Below are positions 22,264 to 35,700 of a stretch of DNA of 64,000 nucleotides, piece after piece. The position numbers were made by a program, and so were the translations under genes. Source of the stretch: an uncultured Alphaproteobacteria bacterium (GTDB lineage Bacteria; Pseudomonadota; Alphaproteobacteria; Rhodobacterales; Rhodobacteraceae); contig CACMAH010000002.1 in assembly GCA_902611605.1 (NCBI GenBank), positions 1 through 64,000 of the forward strand, written 5' to 3'. The notes under the pieces are model-generated. The model saw only the letters and a program-made list of their open reading frames with translations, had not been told where the DNA came from and ran no database searches. Position 1 is the stretch's first letter. Each line of letters opens with the position of its first letter.

Positions 22264-22570
22264 TAATCAATTCTCCAGATTTTTTAGCAAAACGAACCTT
22301 TTTTCCATCAACTAACTTAAATCCAACCTTTGTAGCATTATTATTTTTAGGATCTATCAAAGCTAAATTTGAAATATGTATTTGAGCCTCTTTAGGTATT
22401 CTACCACCAGCATTTTTCTCTGATTGCTTTGTATGCTTAATAGACATATTAATGCCCGAAACTAAAGCTCTGTGGGATTTGGTAAAAATCTGAATGACTT
22501 CTCCAGTTTTTCCTTTATCTTTACCTGTTAATACAAATACTTTATCACCTTTTAAAATTTTAGATGGCAT
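22256..22570 (-). CDS. rplX: 50S ribosomal protein L24
   Basis: [22 protein letters not shown]. Confidence 0.96.
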   Translation of the reverse strand: MPSKILKGDKVFVLTGKDKGKTGEVIQIFTKSHRALVSGINMSIKHTKQSEKNAGGRIPKEAQIHISNLALIDPKNNNATKVGFKLVDGKKVRFAKKSGELING

Positions 22571-22938
22571 TAAAGAACCTCCGGCGCTAAGGAAACAATT
22601 TTCATAAAGTTTTTTGACCTTAGTTCTCGAACTACAGGACCAAAAATTCTAGTTCCAATAAGTTCACCAGCATTATTTAACATAACTGCAGCATTTTTAT
22701 CAAACTTAATTGTACTACCATCAGAACGCTTAATTTCTTTGGCTGTTCTTACTATGACAGCCCTTCTTACGTCCCCTTTTTTTACTCTTCCTCTAGGGAT
22801 TGCATCTTTTACTGATACTACTATAACGTCACCAACAGAAGCATATTTTCGCTTTGCTCCACCTAGGACTTTAATACACTGCACTTTTTTTGCGCCAGAA
22901 TTATCGGCGACATCCAAATTGGTTTGCATCTGGATCAT
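22570..22938 (-). CDS. rplN: 50S ribosomal protein L14
   Basis: [27 protein letters not shown]. Confidence 0.97.
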   Translation of the reverse strand: MIQMQTNLDVADNSGAKKVQCIKVLGGAKRKYASVGDVIVVSVKDAIPRGRVKKGDVRRAVIVRTAKEIKRSDGSTIKFDKNAAVMLNNAGELIGTRIFGPVVRELRSKNFMKIVSLAPEVL

Positions 22939-23002
22939 TTTTTTTCTCCCGACCTTCGAGGCTATTCCTCACGGTTTCGATTTAACTTAATATAAAGTAT
23001 TT

Positions 23003-23233
23003 CTAATTTGTCAACACTTCCCATCTTTTTGATTTAGAAAAAGGAGAACATTCTTGAATTCTTACAATATCGCCATTTTTAAATTTGTTTGATTCGTCAT
23101 GAGCTCTATATTTTTTTGATTTACGAATTGTTTTTTTTAGAACCGGATGTGTGAAGCGACGCTCTACTAGCACAGTTATTGTTTTATCATTACTATCACT
23201 TGTAACTTGTCCTCTTAAAATACGTTTTGGCAT
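23003..23233 (-). CDS. rpsQ: 30S ribosomal protein S17
   Basis: [34 protein letters not shown]. Confidence 0.97.
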   Translation of the reverse strand: MPKRILRGQVTSDSNDKTITVLVERRFTHPVLKKTIRKSKKYRAHDESNKFKNGDIVRIQECSPFSKSKRWEVLTN

Positions 23234-23237
23234 CTAA

Positions 23238-23441
23238 TTAATTCTCCGACTCATTTTTAATTTTATTATTGATAAGAGTTAGTACTCTAGCAACGCTTCT
23301 TTTAACCACTTTAACTCTAGCAGTATTTTCCAACTGACCATTAGCTTTCTGAAATCTTAAATTGAAAGATTCTTTTTTTAAATCAATCAAAATACTTTTT
23401 AACTGATCTAAAGTTTTATTTTTAAGTTCTTCAATCTTCAT
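23238..23441 (-). CDS. rpmC: 50S ribosomal protein L29
   Basis: [39 protein letters not shown]. Confidence 0.96.
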   Translation of the reverse strand: MKIEELKNKTLDQLKSILIDLKKESFNLRFQKANGQLENTARVKVVKRSVARVLTLINNKIKNESEN

Positions 23442-23455
23442 AAGATATCCTACAA

Positions 23456-23869
23456 CTACCAATCTTCACGTTTTACAAATCTAGATTTAACTGACAATTT
23501 CATAGCAGCTAATCTCAGTGCTTCCATTGCCACATCCTCAGCTACTCCGTCAACCTCAAACATTATTCTTCCAGGCTTTATTTTTGCAACCCACCTATCT
23601 ACAGATCCTTTACCTTTTCCCATTCTAACCTCAATAGGCTTGGCGGTTACAGGCACATCTGGAAAGATACGAATCCAGACACGACCCTGCCTTTTCATGT
23701 GCCTAGTTAAAGCTCTTCTAGCAGCCTCTATTTGTCTTGCATTTACTCTATCAGGTTCAATAGCTTTAAGTGCATAATTACCAAAGTTAATCTCATACCC
23801 ACCTTTAGCATTCCCATGTATGCGACCTTTATGTTGTTTACGAAACTTTGTTCGCTTGGGTTGAAGCAT
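23456..23869 (-). CDS. rplP: 50S ribosomal protein L16
   Basis: [24 protein letters not shown]. Confidence 0.97.
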   Translation of the reverse strand: MLQPKRTKFRKQHKGRIHGNAKGGYEINFGNYALKAIEPDRVNARQIEAARRALTRHMKRQGRVWIRIFPDVPVTAKPIEVRMGKGKGSVDRWVAKIKPGRIMFEVDGVAEDVAMEALRLAAMKLSVKSRFVKREDW

Positions 23870-23892
23870 CTTTTTCTCCTATAACTTTATGC

Positions 23893-24588
23893 TCAATTTC
23901 TAATACCTGAAGAATTTTCTTGAGCTTCACTAATTCTTTTATCTCTTCCTGAGGGATCGTGTTCCATAATTTCACCTTTAAATATCCAGACTTTGACACC
24001 AATAATACCATAAGCAGTCAATCCTTCAGCCAAAGCATAATCAATGTCAGCTCTTAATGTGTGCCTTGGAACTCTTCCTTCAGAGTACCACTCAGTTCTG
24101 GCAATTTCTGCACCACCCAGCCTTCCAGCAATATCTACACGAATTCCAAGGGCTCCCATTCTCATAGCATTTTGAACAGCTCTTTTCATAGCTCTCCTAA
24201 ATGACACTCTTCTTTCCATCTGTTGCGCTATACTTTCAGCTACAAGTGCAGCATCGATCTCAGGCTTTCTGACTTCTACTATGTTCAAGTGCAATTCACT
24301 TTTTGTTAATTTTGCAACTTTATTTTTTAGAGTCTCTATATCTGCACCTTTTTTTCCAATAATAACACCAGGTCTAGCAGCATATATGGTTACTCTGCAC
24401 TTTTTGTGTGGTCTTTCTATTATTACTCTACTAATACCTGATTGTGCACAATTTTTTTTAATAAATTTTCTAATTTCTAAATCTTCATGGAGTAAATCAC
24501 CATATTCTTTTGTATTAGAAAACCATCTACTTTCCCAAGTTCTATTTACCTGAAGTCGGAGACCAACAGGATTAATTTTTTGTCCCAT
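23893..24588 (-). CDS. rpsC: 30S ribosomal protein S3
   Basis: [29 protein letters not shown]. Confidence 0.97.
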   Translation of the reverse strand: MGQKINPVGLRLQVNRTWESRWFSNTKEYGDLLHEDLEIRKFIKKNCAQSGISRVIIERPHKKCRVTIYAARPGVIIGKKGADIETLKNKVAKLTKSELHLNIVEVRKPEIDAALVAESIAQQMERRVSFRRAMKRAVQNAMRMGALGIRVDIAGRLGGAEIARTEWYSEGRVPRHTLRADIDYALAEGLTAYGIIGVKVWIFKGEIMEHDPSGRDKRISEAQENSSGIRN

Positions 24589-24986
24589 TATGCTTTCTCC
24601 TTTTCTTCACTATTTGCCAAAATCTGCTTGACCTTTATGGTTAATTGACTGAAGGGTTTTAAGATTTTGCCATAACGGCCTCTGGCTCTTGGTCTACCCC
24701 TTTTCAAAACTAGGTTTTTTCCAACATATGCTTCACTAACCACTAATTCATCTATATCTAAATCATGATTATTTTCTGCATTAGCAACTGCTGATTCTAA
24801 ACATTTTCTAACATCTTTGGCTATTCTTTTTTTTGAAAATTTGAGCTGAGCTAGAGCTATATTGACAGGTTTGTTTCTGATCATTCTTGAGACTAAATTT
24901 AACTTTTGCGGACTAGTTTTTAACATTCTAACCTTAGCAGTAGCTTCTAGATTATCTTCTTTTGAATTTGTTGATATGTCTGTCAT
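24588..24986 (-). CDS. rplV: 50S ribosomal protein L22
   Basis: [46 protein letters not shown]. Confidence 0.96.
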   Translation of the reverse strand: MTDISTNSKEDNLEATAKVRMLKTSPQKLNLVSRMIRNKPVNIALAQLKFSKKRIAKDVRKCLESAVANAENNHDLDIDELVVSEAYVGKNLVLKRGRPRARGRYGKILKPFSQLTIKVKQILANSEEKEKA

Positions 24987-24990
24987 TTAA

Positions 24991-25269
24991 TTAACTTCTC
25001 TTTGCTTTTTTATCTGCGGCATGACCATAATATGTTCTTGTAGGGCTATATTCTCCAAACTTTTGACCTATCATTTCTTCACTTATTAAAACTGGAATAT
25101 GCTTTTTTCCATTATAAACACCAAATGTTAAACCAACAAACTGAGGAAGAATGGTAGATTTTCGAGACCATATTTTTATAACTTCATTTTTACCAGACTC
25201 TCTTACTTTTTCTGCTTTCTTCAAAACATAACCTTCAACGAAAGGTCCTTTCCAAATAGATCTTGCCAT
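24991..25269 (-). CDS. rpsS: 30S ribosomal protein S19
   Basis: [21 protein letters not shown]. Confidence 0.97.
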   Translation of the reverse strand: MARSIWKGPFVEGYVLKKAEKVRESGKNEVIKIWSRKSTILPQFVGLTFGVYNGKKHIPVLISEEMIGQKFGEYSPTRTYYGHAADKKAKRS

Positions 25270-26109
25270 TTATTTTCGCCCTTTCCTATTATGTCTAGAC
25301 CTTAATATATATTTATCAGTTGATTTATTAGTTCTCGTCCTAGCCCCCTTAGTAGGTTTCCCCCATGGAGTTACAGGATGTCTACCTCCTGAAGTTCTAC
25401 CTTCACCACCACCATGTGGATGATCTATTGGGTTCATTACTACACCTCGAACAGATGGTCTTATGCCTTTATTCCGATTTCTACCAGCTTTACCAAAATT
25501 TTGATTTGAATTATCTGGGTTTGACACAGCTCCAACGGTGGCCATACATTCTTGACGAACTAATCGCATTTCTCCTGATGAAAGTCTTAATTGTGCATAG
25601 TTACCATCTCTACCCACAAATTGAGCGTACGAACCTGCAGCTCTAGCAATTTGACCACCTTTTCCTCTTTTTAACTCAACATTATGCACAATAGTTCCAA
25701 TTGGCATACCAGTAAACGGCATTGCATTACCAGGTTTAATGTCCGAACTTGATGAAGAAATAATAGTGTCTGAAACTTTAATTCTTTGTGGAGCAAGAAT
25801 GTATGATTTTTCTCCATCTTCGTATTTTACAAGAGCGATGAATGCAGTTCTATTAGGATCATACTCAATTCTCTCAACAGTTCCTTTTATATCTAACTTA
25901 TTTCTTTTGAAATCTATTAATCTATAAAGACGCTTAGCACCTCCACCTTTACGCCTCATAGTAATTCTTCCAGAGTTGTTTCTACCGCCTTTTTTATTCA
26001 ATCCAAAAGAGAGAGACTTTTCAGGTCGACCACTCCATAATTCAGATCTATCAACTAAAACAAGATCTCTTTGACCCGGAGTAGTAGGTTTATATGATTT
26101 TAAAGGCAT
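25270..26109 (-). CDS. rplB: 50S ribosomal protein L2
   Basis: [48 protein letters not shown]. Confidence 0.97.
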   Translation of the reverse strand: MPLKSYKPTTPGQRDLVLVDRSELWSGRPEKSLSFGLNKKGGRNNSGRITMRRKGGGAKRLYRLIDFKRNKLDIKGTVERIEYDPNRTAFIALVKYEDGEKSYILAPQRIKVSDTIISSSSSDIKPGNAMPFTGMPIGTIVHNVELKRGKGGQIARAAGSYAQFVGRDGNYAQLRLSSGEMRLVRQECMATVGAVSNPDNSNQNFGKAGRNRNKGIRPSVRGVVMNPIDHPHGGGEGRTSGGRHPVTPWGKPTKGARTRTNKSTDKYILRSRHNRKGRK

Positions 26110-26128
26110 AATTTATCACCAACTTCAA

Positions 26129-26431
26129 TTATAATCCAGTACTAACATCAATAGTATTACCTTCTGCAAGAGTCACATATGCCTTTTTAAGGTCACGCCT
26201 CTTACCTATCTTTCCACGAAATCGCTTAACTTTACCTTTAACGATTAATGTATTTATTGCCTCAACTTTTACGTTAAATAAGTTTTCAATAGCATCTTTT
26301 ATCTGTTTTTTTGTACTCTTAATTGCAACTTCAAAAGCGATAATTCCATGCTCCGATGCCATCGTTGCTTTTTCAGTAATAATTGGTCTTCTAATAATAT
26401 CGTAAGATACACTTGTGGCTTGATCTTTCAT
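26129..26431 (-). CDS. rplW: 50S ribosomal protein L23
   Basis: [27 protein letters not shown]. Confidence 0.96.
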   Translation of the reverse strand: MKDQATSVSYDIIRRPIITEKATMASEHGIIAFEVAIKSTKKQIKDAIENLFNVKVEAINTLIVKGKVKRFRGKIGKRRDLKKAYVTLAEGNTIDVSTGL

Positions 26432-27054
26432 GATAATCTATCCTCTAAAGAATTAACAGCAGCTTTTGTTAATACCAATGTATCTCTTCTTAACACATCA
26501 TAAACGTTGATACCATTTACCGATAAAAAATCTAACATAGGGATATTTTTACTAGCATTAAAAAAATTTAAGCTTTTTGGGTTGTCTTCTCTACCAACAA
26601 CTAGGACTCGACCCCATTTCAGTTTTTTTAATTTTTTTGAGAAATCACTAGTTTTTTGATTATCGATCTCAGCTTTATTTAAGATAATTAAGTTACCACT
26701 TGCATATTTGGATGAAAGTGCATGTCTAAGGCCAAGTTTTCTTAATTTTTTTGTTAGAGAAAATTCATGACTTCTGGGCTTGGGACCTTTATAAACACCA
26801 CCTTTTCTAAAAATTGGTGCTCTTCTTGAGCCGTGGCGTCCACTACCTGAACCTTTTTGTCGTACAATTTTTTTTGTAGAATAAGAAACTTCTGATCTAG
26901 TTAAAACAGAATGTGTTCCTTGCTGACGCTTAGCCAATTGCCATCTTACAACTTTATTTAAAATGTCTGGGCGAGGCTCAAGCCCAAAAAGCGAACTGTT
27001 TAATTCAATAGTTCCAGATTTTTTATTGTTAATATCTACAACATCAATTTTCAT
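26428..27054 (-). CDS. rplD: 50S ribosomal protein L4
   Basis: [41 protein letters not shown]; start at 27054, 11-bp overlap with the end of rplC. Confidence 0.96.
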   Translation of the reverse strand: MKIDVVDINNKKSGTIELNSSLFGLEPRPDILNKVVRWQLAKRQQGTHSVLTRSEVSYSTKKIVRQKGSGSGRHGSRRAPIFRKGGVYKGPKPRSHEFSLTKKLRKLGLRHALSSKYASGNLIILNKAEIDNQKTSDFSKKLKKLKWGRVLVVGREDNPKSLNFFNASKNIPMLDFLSVNGINVYDVLRRDTLVLTKAAVNSLEDRLS

Positions 27055-27850
27055 TATTTGGCTCCAAATCCTTTTGTGTATCGGTTGAAACGTCTGGTTT
27101 AAGAGCCTTATTAGCTTCATCTTTTGAACTATCAGACTTATCTAAAATATCCACATCAGAAGGTTTACTTTCAATCACCTGCTCTGATGAAGAAGGATAT
27201 GGAATATTATCAGGGAGTTTTTTCTTTATTGCATCTTTTAAGGTTACCCAGCCACCTTTGGCTCCAGGAACTGCACCTTTAATCATAATTAAGCCTCGCT
27301 CAGGGTCTGTTTTTACAACTCTTAAATTTTGAATTGTTACATTACAATCACCCATGTGACCTGCCATTTTTTTTCCCTTGAAAACACGCCCAGGGTCTTG
27401 GCACTGTCCAGTTGAACCATGCGACCTATGAGAAATAGATACACCGTGAGAAGCTCTCAATCCAGAAAAATTATGTCTTTTCATTGCTCCAGCAAATCCT
27501 TTTCCGATGGACAAGCCAGAAACGTCAACATATTGACCTTCTACATAGTGAGAAGCGTTAATTTCTTTTCCTACGTCTATTAGGTTTTCCGAGGAAACTC
27601 GAAATTCTTTAAGTTTTCTCTTTGGCTCAATTTTAGCAACCGAAAATTGTCCACGTAAAGATTTATTACAATTTTTAGCTTTTATTGAACCTGAACCCAG
27701 CTTTAAAGCAAAATATCCATCTTTATCTTGAGTTTTTTGAGCAACAACTTGAACTTTTTCTAGCCTTAAAACTGTAACAGGTATTTGCTCTCCATCGTCG
27801 CTAAATATCCTAGTCATACCCATTTTTTTTGCAATTATACCAGATCGCAT
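27044..27850 (-). CDS. rplC: 50S ribosomal protein L3 with acidic C-terminal extension
   Basis: [62 protein letters not shown]. Confidence 0.96.
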   Translation of the reverse strand: MRSGIIAKKMGMTRIFSDDGEQIPVTVLRLEKVQVVAQKTQDKDGYFALKLGSGSIKAKNCNKSLRGQFSVAKIEPKRKLKEFRVSSENLIDVGKEINASHYVEGQYVDVSGLSIGKGFAGAMKRHNFSGLRASHGVSISHRSHGSTGQCQDPGRVFKGKKMAGHMGDCNVTIQNLRVVKTDPERGLIMIKGAVPGAKGGWVTLKDAIKKKLPDNIPYPSSSEQVIESKPSDVDILDKSDSSKDEANKALKPDVSTDTQKDLEPNNEN

Positions 27851-27859
27851 TTCAATATC

Positions 27860-28168
27860 CTAAAGTTTAATCTCTACGTCTACTCCAGCTGCGAGATCTA
27901 ATTTCATTAAAGCATCAACAGTTTGAGGGGTGGGATCCACTATATCTAATAATCTCTTGTGAGTTCTAATTTCAAATTGCTCTCTGCTTTTCTTATCAAC
28001 GTGTGGTCCTCTGAGAACAGTAAATTTTTCAATCTTATTAGGTAAGGGTATCGGACCTCTGACTTGTGCTCCAGTTCTTTTAGCAGTAGACACAATTTCA
28101 GCAGTGCTTACATCCAAGACTCTATAGTCGAAGGCTTGTAATCTTATTCTTATATTGTGACTTTGCAT
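27860..28168 (-). CDS. rpsJ: 30S ribosomal protein S10
   Basis: [39 protein letters not shown]. Confidence 0.97.
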   Translation of the reverse strand: MQSHNIRIRLQAFDYRVLDVSTAEIVSTAKRTGAQVRGPIPLPNKIEKFTVLRGPHVDKKSREQFEIRTHKRLLDIVDPTPQTVDALMKLDLAAGVDVEIKL

Positions 28169-28181
28169 TTACTAACCACCT

Positions 28182-28217
28182 AATAACATATTAAATTTCG
28201 TTTAATAGAATGTTATT
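28182..28217 (-). other. long AT-rich intercistronic stem-loop spanning the tuf stop codon, before rpsJ
   Basis: AATAACAT-ATTAAA-(tttcg)-TTTAAT-aga-ATGTTATT: 14 potential bp with a 3-nt bulge. Confidence 0.6.
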
Positions 28218-29388
28218 CCAAAATCTTTGAAACAACTCCAGCACCTACTGTTCTTCCACCTTCTCTGATTGCAAAACGTAACTTCTCTTCCATCGCAATG
28301 GGGGCAATTAGATCAACAGTAAATTTTAAATTATCACCAGGCATAACCATTTCAGTACCTGAAGGAAGCTGAACTGTACCAGTTACATCTGTTGTCCTAA
28401 AGTAAAATTGAGGCCTATAGTTTCCAAAAAAAGGAGTGTGTCGACCACCTTCTTCTTTTGTTAATATGTAAGCCTCAGCTTCAAATTTTGTATGTGGTGT
28501 AACAGTTCCAGGTTTTACTAAACATTGTCCTCTTTCAACCCCATCTCTTTCTACTCCCCTTAATAGCGCTCCAATATTATCTCCGGCTTCTCCTCTATCT
28601 AGAAGCTTTCTAAACATTTCAACACCAGTACAAGTAGATTTGGATGTATCTCTTATTCCAACTATCTCAATTTCATCTCCTACATTAATAACACCACGCT
28701 CAACTCTACCAGTAACTACTGTTCCTCGACCAGAAATTGAAAAAACATCTTCTATTGGCATTAAAAATGGTTGATCAATAGGCCTGTCAGGAGTTGGAAT
28801 GGCGTCATCAACAGCGGCCATTAATTCGTTTATTTTATTTGCACCAATTTCAGCATCCCTATCTTCAAGGGCAGCCAGAGCAGAACCAGATACAATAGGT
28901 ATATCATCCCCTGGGAATTCATACTTTGAAAGTAATTCCCTTACTTCCATTTCAACCAACTCTAACAATTCAGGGTCATCAACCTGATCAACTTTATTCA
29001 AAAATACCACAAGAGCTGGAACCCCAACTTGTCTTGCTAACAAAATATGTTCACGTGTCTGTGGCATAGGCCCATCAGCTGCATTTACTACGAGTATTGC
29101 ACCATCCATTTGTGCAGCTCCAGTAATCATATTTTTTACGTAATCGGCATGACCTGGACAATCAACATGAGCATAATGCCTTTTCTCAGTTTCATATTCA
29201 ACGTGTGCAGTAGAAATGGTTATACCTCTAGCTTTCTCTTCAGGCGCACCATCTATCTCATCATATGCTTTAAAATCTCCATAATGCTTTGTAATAGCAG
29301 CAGTAAGAGTTGTTTTTCCATGATCTACGTGGCCTATAGTTCCTACATTCACATGTGGTTTATTACGCTCAAATTTTTCTTTTGCCAT
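28213..29388 (-). CDS. tuf: elongation factor Tu
   Basis: [32 protein letters not shown]. Confidence 0.98.
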   Translation of the reverse strand: MAKEKFERNKPHVNVGTIGHVDHGKTTLTAAITKHYGDFKAYDEIDGAPEEKARGITISTAHVEYETEKRHYAHVDCPGHADYVKNMITGAAQMDGAILVVNAADGPMPQTREHILLARQVGVPALVVFLNKVDQVDDPELLELVEMEVRELLSKYEFPGDDIPIVSGSALAALEDRDAEIGANKINELMAAVDDAIPTPDRPIDQPFLMPIEDVFSISGRGTVVTGRVERGVINVGDEIEIVGIRDTSKSTCTGVEMFRKLLDRGEAGDNIGALLRGVERDGVERGQCLVKPGTVTPHTKFEAEAYILTKEEGGRHTPFFGNYRPQFYFRTTDVTGTVQLPSGTEMVMPGDNLKFTVDLIAPIAMEEKLRFAIREGGRTVGAGVVSKILE

Positions 29389-29430
29389 CTTTGGTCTCCA
29401 TTAAAAAATAGTTAAAAATTTAAAAGTTTT

Positions 29431-31548
29431 CTATGCATACTTTGCTTGGATTTCCTCTGAAATATTTGAAGGAACAGACTCATAGTGATCGAAAATCATA
29501 GTGAATTGAGCTCGACCAGAGGACATCGATCTTAAATTGTTAATATAGCCAAACATATTAGCCAGAGGAACAAAAGCGTTTACAACTATAGCGTTACCCC
29601 TTGTCTCTTGACCAGTAACCATTCCCCTTCTTGAGGTAAGATCACCTATAATGCTACCCGTATAATCTTCTGGAGTAACTACCTCAACTTTCATGACTGG
29701 CTCCAATAATTTTGCACCAGCTTTTTTTAATCCGTCTCTCAAAGCTGCACGTCCAGCTATTTCAAAAGCAAGCACACTTGAGTCTACGTCATGATAAGCT
29801 CCATCTATAAGAGAAACTTTAAAATCAATTACAGGGAACCCAGCTAGTGGCCCGCTATCCATAACAGATTGGATACCCTTTTCTACGCCTGGTATATATT
29901 CTTTTGGGATTACTCCACCAACTATTTTACTTTCAAAGGAATAACCTTCACCTGGTTCAGTTGGTGTTATTACCATTTTTACTCTAGCAAATTGACCTGC
30001 ACCCCCAGACTGTTTTTTATGCGTATAGTCTATTTCAGCTTCTACAGAAATTGTCTCTCTATATGCAACCTGTGGCGCTCCTATATTGGCTTCAACTTTA
30101 AATTCTCTTTTTAACCTATCAACTAAAATATCAAGATGTAACTCACCCATACCTTTCATTATAGTTTGACCAGATTCAAGGTCAGTCTCAATTCTAAAAG
30201 AAGGATCTTCTGCTGCAAGTCTTTGCAAACCAGCAGACATTTTTTCCTGATCATTTTTTGTCTTTGGTTCAATTGCTATTTCAATAACGGGATCCGGGAA
30301 AGTCATAGTTTCTAAAACTACTGGAGAAGCCATATCACAAATTGTATCGCCAGTAGTTGTATCTTTCAAACCGGCAAGAGCAATTATATCTCCAGCAAAA
30401 GCTTCTTCAATTTCTTCCCTGTTTATAGAATGCATCATCATCATCCTACCTATTCTCTCTTTTTTACCTTTAGTCGAATTAATAAAACTATCCCCTTTTT
30501 TTACAACTCCAGAATAAATTCTAAGGAAAGTGAGTGAACCTACAAAAGGATCATTCATAATTTTAAATGCCAAACCAGAAAATGGTTGTGAATCATCTGC
30601 TGATCTTTCAATATTTCTTTCTTCATTAACGTCACCAGGTTTAAAACCAAAATATGACGGTACATCAAGAGGTGATGGTAAAAAATCAATAACTGCGTTC
30701 AATAGAGGTTGCACACCCTTATTTTTGAAGGCAGAGCCACATAACACTGGAACAAATGTCATATTTAGTGTACCTAGTCTTAAGAGTTTTCTTATTTCTT
30801 CCACTGTTGGTTCTTTCCCATCAAGGTAGGACTCCATTATCTCATCATCCATTTCAACAGCAATCTCAATCATTTCTGATCGCATTTTTTGAGCAGTCTC
30901 TAAGAGGTCATTTCTTATACTTTTCTTAGACCAGGTTGCGCCTAAATCTTCACCTTGCCAAATCCACTCTTCCATAGTGATGAGATCAATCATACCTTCA
31001 AAAGCATTTTCAGAGCCAATGGGCAATTGGATAGGGCATGGTTTAGCTCCGGTTCTATCCAAAATCATATCAACACAATTACTAAAACTTGCACCAATTT
31101 TATCCATCTTGTTAACAAAAACAATTCTTGGGACTTTATACCTATCAGCTTGCCTCCAAACTGTTTCAGTTTGGGGTTCTACTCCTGCGTTAGCGTCAAG
31201 CACACATACTGCACCATCTAATACTGCCAATGAACGCTCAACCTCAATGGTAAAATCAACGTGCCCTGGAGTATCAATAATATTAAATCTATGCTTGGGT
31301 CCTTCGGCAACCTGACCGTTTTCTGTACGCTCCCAAAATGTTGTAGTAGCAGCAGAGGTTATAGTAATTCCACGCTCTTGTTCTTGCTCCATCCAATCCA
31401 TGGTAGCAGCCCCATCATGAACTTCACCTATTTTGTGAGATTTTCCTGTGTAATAAAGAATTCTTTCAGTGCATGTTGTTTTACCGGCATCAATATGAGC
31501 CATGATTCCAAAATTTCTATATAAATCAAGTGTATAATCTCTGGCCAT
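29431..31548 (-). CDS. fusA: elongation factor G
   Basis: [37 protein letters not shown]. Confidence 0.98.
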   Translation of the reverse strand: MARDYTLDLYRNFGIMAHIDAGKTTCTERILYYTGKSHKIGEVHDGAATMDWMEQEQERGITITSAATTTFWERTENGQVAEGPKHRFNIIDTPGHVDFTIEVERSLAVLDGAVCVLDANAGVEPQTETVWRQADRYKVPRIVFVNKMDKIGASFSNCVDMILDRTGAKPCPIQLPIGSENAFEGMIDLITMEEWIWQGEDLGATWSKKSIRNDLLETAQKMRSEMIEIAVEMDDEIMESYLDGKEPTVEEIRKLLRLGTLNMTFVPVLCGSAFKNKGVQPLLNAVIDFLPSPLDVPSYFGFKPGDVNEERNIERSADDSQPFSGLAFKIMNDPFVGSLTFLRIYSGVVKKGDSFINSTKGKKERIGRMMMMHSINREEIEEAFAGDIIALAGLKDTTTGDTICDMASPVVLETMTFPDPVIEIAIEPKTKNDQEKMSAGLQRLAAEDPSFRIETDLESGQTIMKGMGELHLDILVDRLKREFKVEANIGAPQVAYRETISVEAEIDYTHKKQSGGAGQFARVKMVITPTEPGEGYSFESKIVGGVIPKEYIPGVEKGIQSVMDSGPLAGFPVIDFKVSLIDGAYHDVDSSVLAFEIAGRAALRDGLKKAGAKLLEPVMKVEVVTPEDYTGSIIGDLTSRRGMVTGQETRGNAIVVNAFVPLANMFGYINNLRSMSSGRAQFTMIFDHYESVPSNISEEIQAKYA

Positions 31549-31582
31549 ATTCTTAATCCCTAATTACTACTCAACTAAATTA

Positions 31583-32053
31583 TTACCATCTGTAATGACT
31601 AAAGGCTTTGTTAGCTTCAGCCATTTTATGGGTATCTTCACGTTTTTTAACCGCAGTACCTCTTGATGATACAGCGTCAATAATTTCTGATGCTAATCTT
31701 TCTTCCATAGTATTTTCGTTTCTTCCCCTAGAAGCCTTGATTAACCATCTAATTGCCAGCGCCTGTCTTCTTTCTGGTCTAACTTCTACAGGTACTTGAT
31801 AAGTAGCACCTCCTACCCTTCTAGACCTCACTTCAATTGATGGTTTAATGTTTTCAAGTGCTTCATGAAAAAGCTCTACAGAAGATTTTTTTAACTTATT
31901 TTCAACACGTTCAAGAGCTCCGTAAACAATAGTCTCAGCGGTTGACTTTTTGCCATGCAACATTAGGCTATTCATAAATTTTGTTAATACAATGTCTCCA
32001 AACTTAGCATCTGGTAAAACTAATCTTTTTTCTGCACTATGACGTCTTGACAT
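31583..32053 (-). CDS. rpsG: 30S ribosomal protein S7
   Basis: [40 protein letters not shown]. Confidence 0.97.
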   Translation of the reverse strand: MSRRHSAEKRLVLPDAKFGDIVLTKFMNSLMLHGKKSTAETIVYGALERVENKLKKSSVELFHEALENIKPSIEVRSRRVGGATYQVPVEVRPERRQALAIRWLIKASRGRNENTMEERLASEIIDAVSSRGTAVKKREDTHKMAEANKAFSHYRW

Positions 32054-32064
32054 TAAACTTCCTT

Positions 32065-32436
32065 CTACTTTGGCCTTTTTGTACCATACTTTGAACGACG
32101 TTGCCTTCTGTCTTTAACGCCCTGTGTATCTAGAACACCTCTAAGTATATGATAACGGACACCTGGAAGATCTTTAACTCTACCACCACGAATTAAAACA
32201 ACAGAGTGTTCTTGAAGATTATGTGACTCACCTGGAATATATGAAATAACTTCAAATCCGTTTGTTAATCTTACTTTTGCTACTTTTCGCATAGCTGAAT
32301 TGGGTTTCTTTGGAGTTGTAGTATAAACTCTTGTACAGACGCCTCTTTTTTGCGGACAAGCCTGCATATGCATAGATTTTTGCCTTACAACTCTGGGCTT
32401 TCTAGGCTTTCTAATTAATTGTTGTATAGTTGGCAT
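32065..32436 (-). CDS. rpsL: 30S ribosomal protein S12
   Basis: [57 protein letters not shown]. Confidence 0.98.
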   Translation of the reverse strand: MPTIQQLIRKPRKPRVVRQKSMHMQACPQKRGVCTRVYTTTPKKPNSAMRKVAKVRLTNGFEVISYIPGESHNLQEHSVVLIRGGRVKDLPGVRYHILRGVLDTQGVKDRRQRRSKYGTKRPK

Positions 32437-32586
32437 TTAAACCTACTCCAAAAAATCACGGACTTAATCCAGTTATTAAATGGCCACAATCCAGTAATTA
32501 ATAAACTGGTAAATACAGAGGATCTGAAAAGCCGGATCGTGTGCCAAAAGTTAAAATAATAAAACCTTAATAAAAGGTGATGGCGT

Positions 32587-32615
32587 TAAATATTCTGGGT
32601 TTTAAAAAATGTCAA
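32587..32615 (-). promoter_or_regulatory. candidate sigma70-type promoter of the rpsL-rpsG-fusA-tuf operon
   Basis: Minus strand TTGACA-N17-TATTTA, about 150 bp upstream of rpsL. Confidence 0.6.
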
Positions 32616-32758
32616 CAGTAATGAAACAAATATCCTATAAAAAAGTAATTTTTTTTTTATTTAGAGTAAATTAAACACTAAAAACTATATAAATCTATCA
32701 ACTTATTAAAAAATAAGTTATCATGATGTTATTCCCAGTTTTTTTTTGAGACCAATTA

Positions 32759-35700
32759 TTAGTTTTCTTTTACATCTTCAATATCATCAGTTCCTACTTT
32801 AGTGTCATCAGAAACAAGTGTACTTTCCTCTTTCTTTTTCTGTTCTAATATAGCAGCATCCCTCTGAGTTGCTAATTTTTTAATATCTCTTGCCGCTCCT
32901 CCTGTTCCTGCAGGAATTAATCTACCAACAATAACATTTTCTTTAAGTCCAATAAGTTTGTCTCGTTTCCCTTGTGTAGAAGCCTCTGTTAGAACTCTTG
33001 TTGTTTCTTGAAATGAAGCTGCCGAAATGAAACTTCTTGTTTGAAGACTAGCTTTGGTAATTCCTAAGAGGACAGGCGCTCCTTTAGCTGGTTCATACCC
33101 TTTTTCAATCGCTTTTTTGTTAATTTCTTCAAACTCCATACGATCAACTTGTTCTCCTTTCAACAAAATAGTTTGACCGCTGTCAGATATTTCCCATTTC
33201 TGTAACATTTGACGGACTATAACTTCAATATGTTTATCGTTTATTTTTACACCTTGTAATCTATAAACATCTTGAACTTCTGATATCATATAATTTGCAA
33301 GAGCCTCTACTCCAAGAATGGATAAAATATCATGTGGTGCTGGATTTCCATCTACTAAATTCTCTCCTTTCCTTATAAAATCTCCTTCGTTTACTGGAAT
33401 ATGCTTACCCTTTGGAACAAGATACTCAATTGGATCACCACCACCTTCCGGTGGTTCAATAGTCAGTCTTAATTTATTTTTATAATCTTTTCCAAATCTT
33501 ACATATCCATCAATTTGGGCTATTATTGCATGGTCTTTGGGTCGTCTTGCTTCAAAAAGTTCTGCCACTCGTGGTAAACCACCGGTTATATCTTTTGTTT
33601 TTGCCCCTTCTCTAGGTATTCTAGCAATTACATCACCTGCACTTACTATATCACCATCTTCAACAGATAAAATTGCTTCAACAGACATAGCATGTCTTTC
33701 AGGGTTCCCATTTTCTCGTTTTACTGGTTCTCCACTATTTTGATCAGCAACAATTATTTCTGGCTTTAATTCATTTCCTTTTGGAGCTGATCTCCAATCT
33801 GATACTATTCTTTGCGCTATTCCAGTAGCATCATCAGTTTCTTCCCTAAGTGAAACACCTGCTATTAAATCTATAAATTTAGCTACGCCATTATTTTCTG
33901 CTATAATAGGTAGGGTATAGGGATCCCATTCAAATAATTTTTGACCAGATTTAATTTTATCACCTTCGTTTACATATATCTTTGAACCAAATGAAACTTT
34001 ATGAGTAGAGATTTGATTACCTTTGTCATCCTCAATCAATATTTCCATGTTTCTACCCATCACAATATTCTCTTTTGAAGAATTTTGTATTAGATTAGCA
34101 TTCAAAAGTTTTATTTTTCCTGAATGACTAGATTCTATAAATGATTGAGATCCGCCTTGAGCTATGCCCCCTATGTGAAAAGTTCTCATTGTCAACTGAG
34201 TTCCAGGTTCACCTATAGACTGTGCAGCAATAATACCAACAGCTTCACCAGGATTTACTCTTGTTCCTCTTGCCAAATCTCTTCCATAACATTGAGCACA
34301 TATACCGTCTTCTGCTTCACATGTAAGAGCTGATCTGATTTTTACGGTATGAATGTTCAAATTATCAATATTATCCGCCATCCTTTCATCAATCATAACT
34401 CCTTTTTTAAGTACTACTGATTGATCTAATGGTGACAATATGTCCTCAGCTACAACCCTACCCAAAATTCTTTCTGACAATGATGCAACTACTTCACCAT
34501 CGTTTATTACAGCTGAAACTTGGATAAAATTTTCAGTTCCACAATCTTCTTCTCTAATAATACAATCTTGTGCAACATCTACTAACCTTCTTGTCAAATA
34601 ACCAGAGTTAGCTGTTTTTAATGCAGTATCAGCTAATCCTTTTCTTGCACCATGAGTTGAGTTAAAATACTCTAAAACAGTTAAACCCTCTTTAAAATTT
34701 GATATGATTGGTGTTTCAATTATTTCTCCTGAAGGTTTTGCCATAAGACCACGCATACCACCAAGTTGCTTCATTTGCGCAGGTGAACCTCTAGCTCCAG
34801 AATGAGACATCATATAAACAGAATTTAATTGTTTATTATCGTCTAATTGCTCTGGTTGAACAGCCGATATTTCATTCATCATAGCATCAGCTACAGAATC
34901 AGAACATATTGACCATGCATCTACTACTTTATTATATTTCTCACCTTGAGTAATGAGACCATCCATATACTGTCGTTCAAATTCTTTAACTTGATCTCTT
35001 GTACCCTCGACTAAAGACCATTTTTTCTCTGGAATTACGATATCATCTTTACCAAATGATATACCTGCCTTAAAGGCTTCCTTAAATCCCAACTGCATTA
35101 TTTGATCACAAAATATAACAGATTCTTTTTGACCACAGTGTCTATACACTGCGTCTATTACTTCTCCTACTTCTTTTTTTCTAAGTAATCTATTAACAAT
35201 TTCAAAGGGAGCTTTATGATTTTTTGGAAGTAAACTCCCAATTCTTAATCTACCAGGGGTAGTATCAAATCTTTTATAAACGGTTAAACCTTGCTCATCA
35301 ATTTGAGGCATTCTAGCAATTATTTTTGAATGTAGTTCTACAAAACCCTGTTCTAGTGCATGTTCTACTTCTTCAATACTAGCAAAAGATTTACCCTCTC
35401 CAACCAAGCCTTTTCTTTCAAGTGACAAATAATACAGGCCTAATACCATATCTTGTGAAGGAACTATAATTGGTTTGCCATTTGCAGGAGAAAGTACATT
35501 ATTAGTTGACATCATTAATACACGAGCTTCTAGTTGTGCCTCTAGACTTAAAGGAATATGAACTGCCATTTGGTCTCCATCAAAATCTGCATTAAATGCA
35601 GAACACACAAGTGGATGTAATTGTATAGCTTTCCCCTCAACTAAAATTGGCTCAAATGCCTGTATACCTAACCTATGAAGTGTAGGAGCTCTATTTAAAA

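Noticed and set aside
32700-32719. AACTTATT-aaaa-AATAAGTT hairpin downstream of rpoC as a terminator
   Set aside because: Purely A/T stem with no U-run on the minus strand; easily expected by chance in AT-rich DNA
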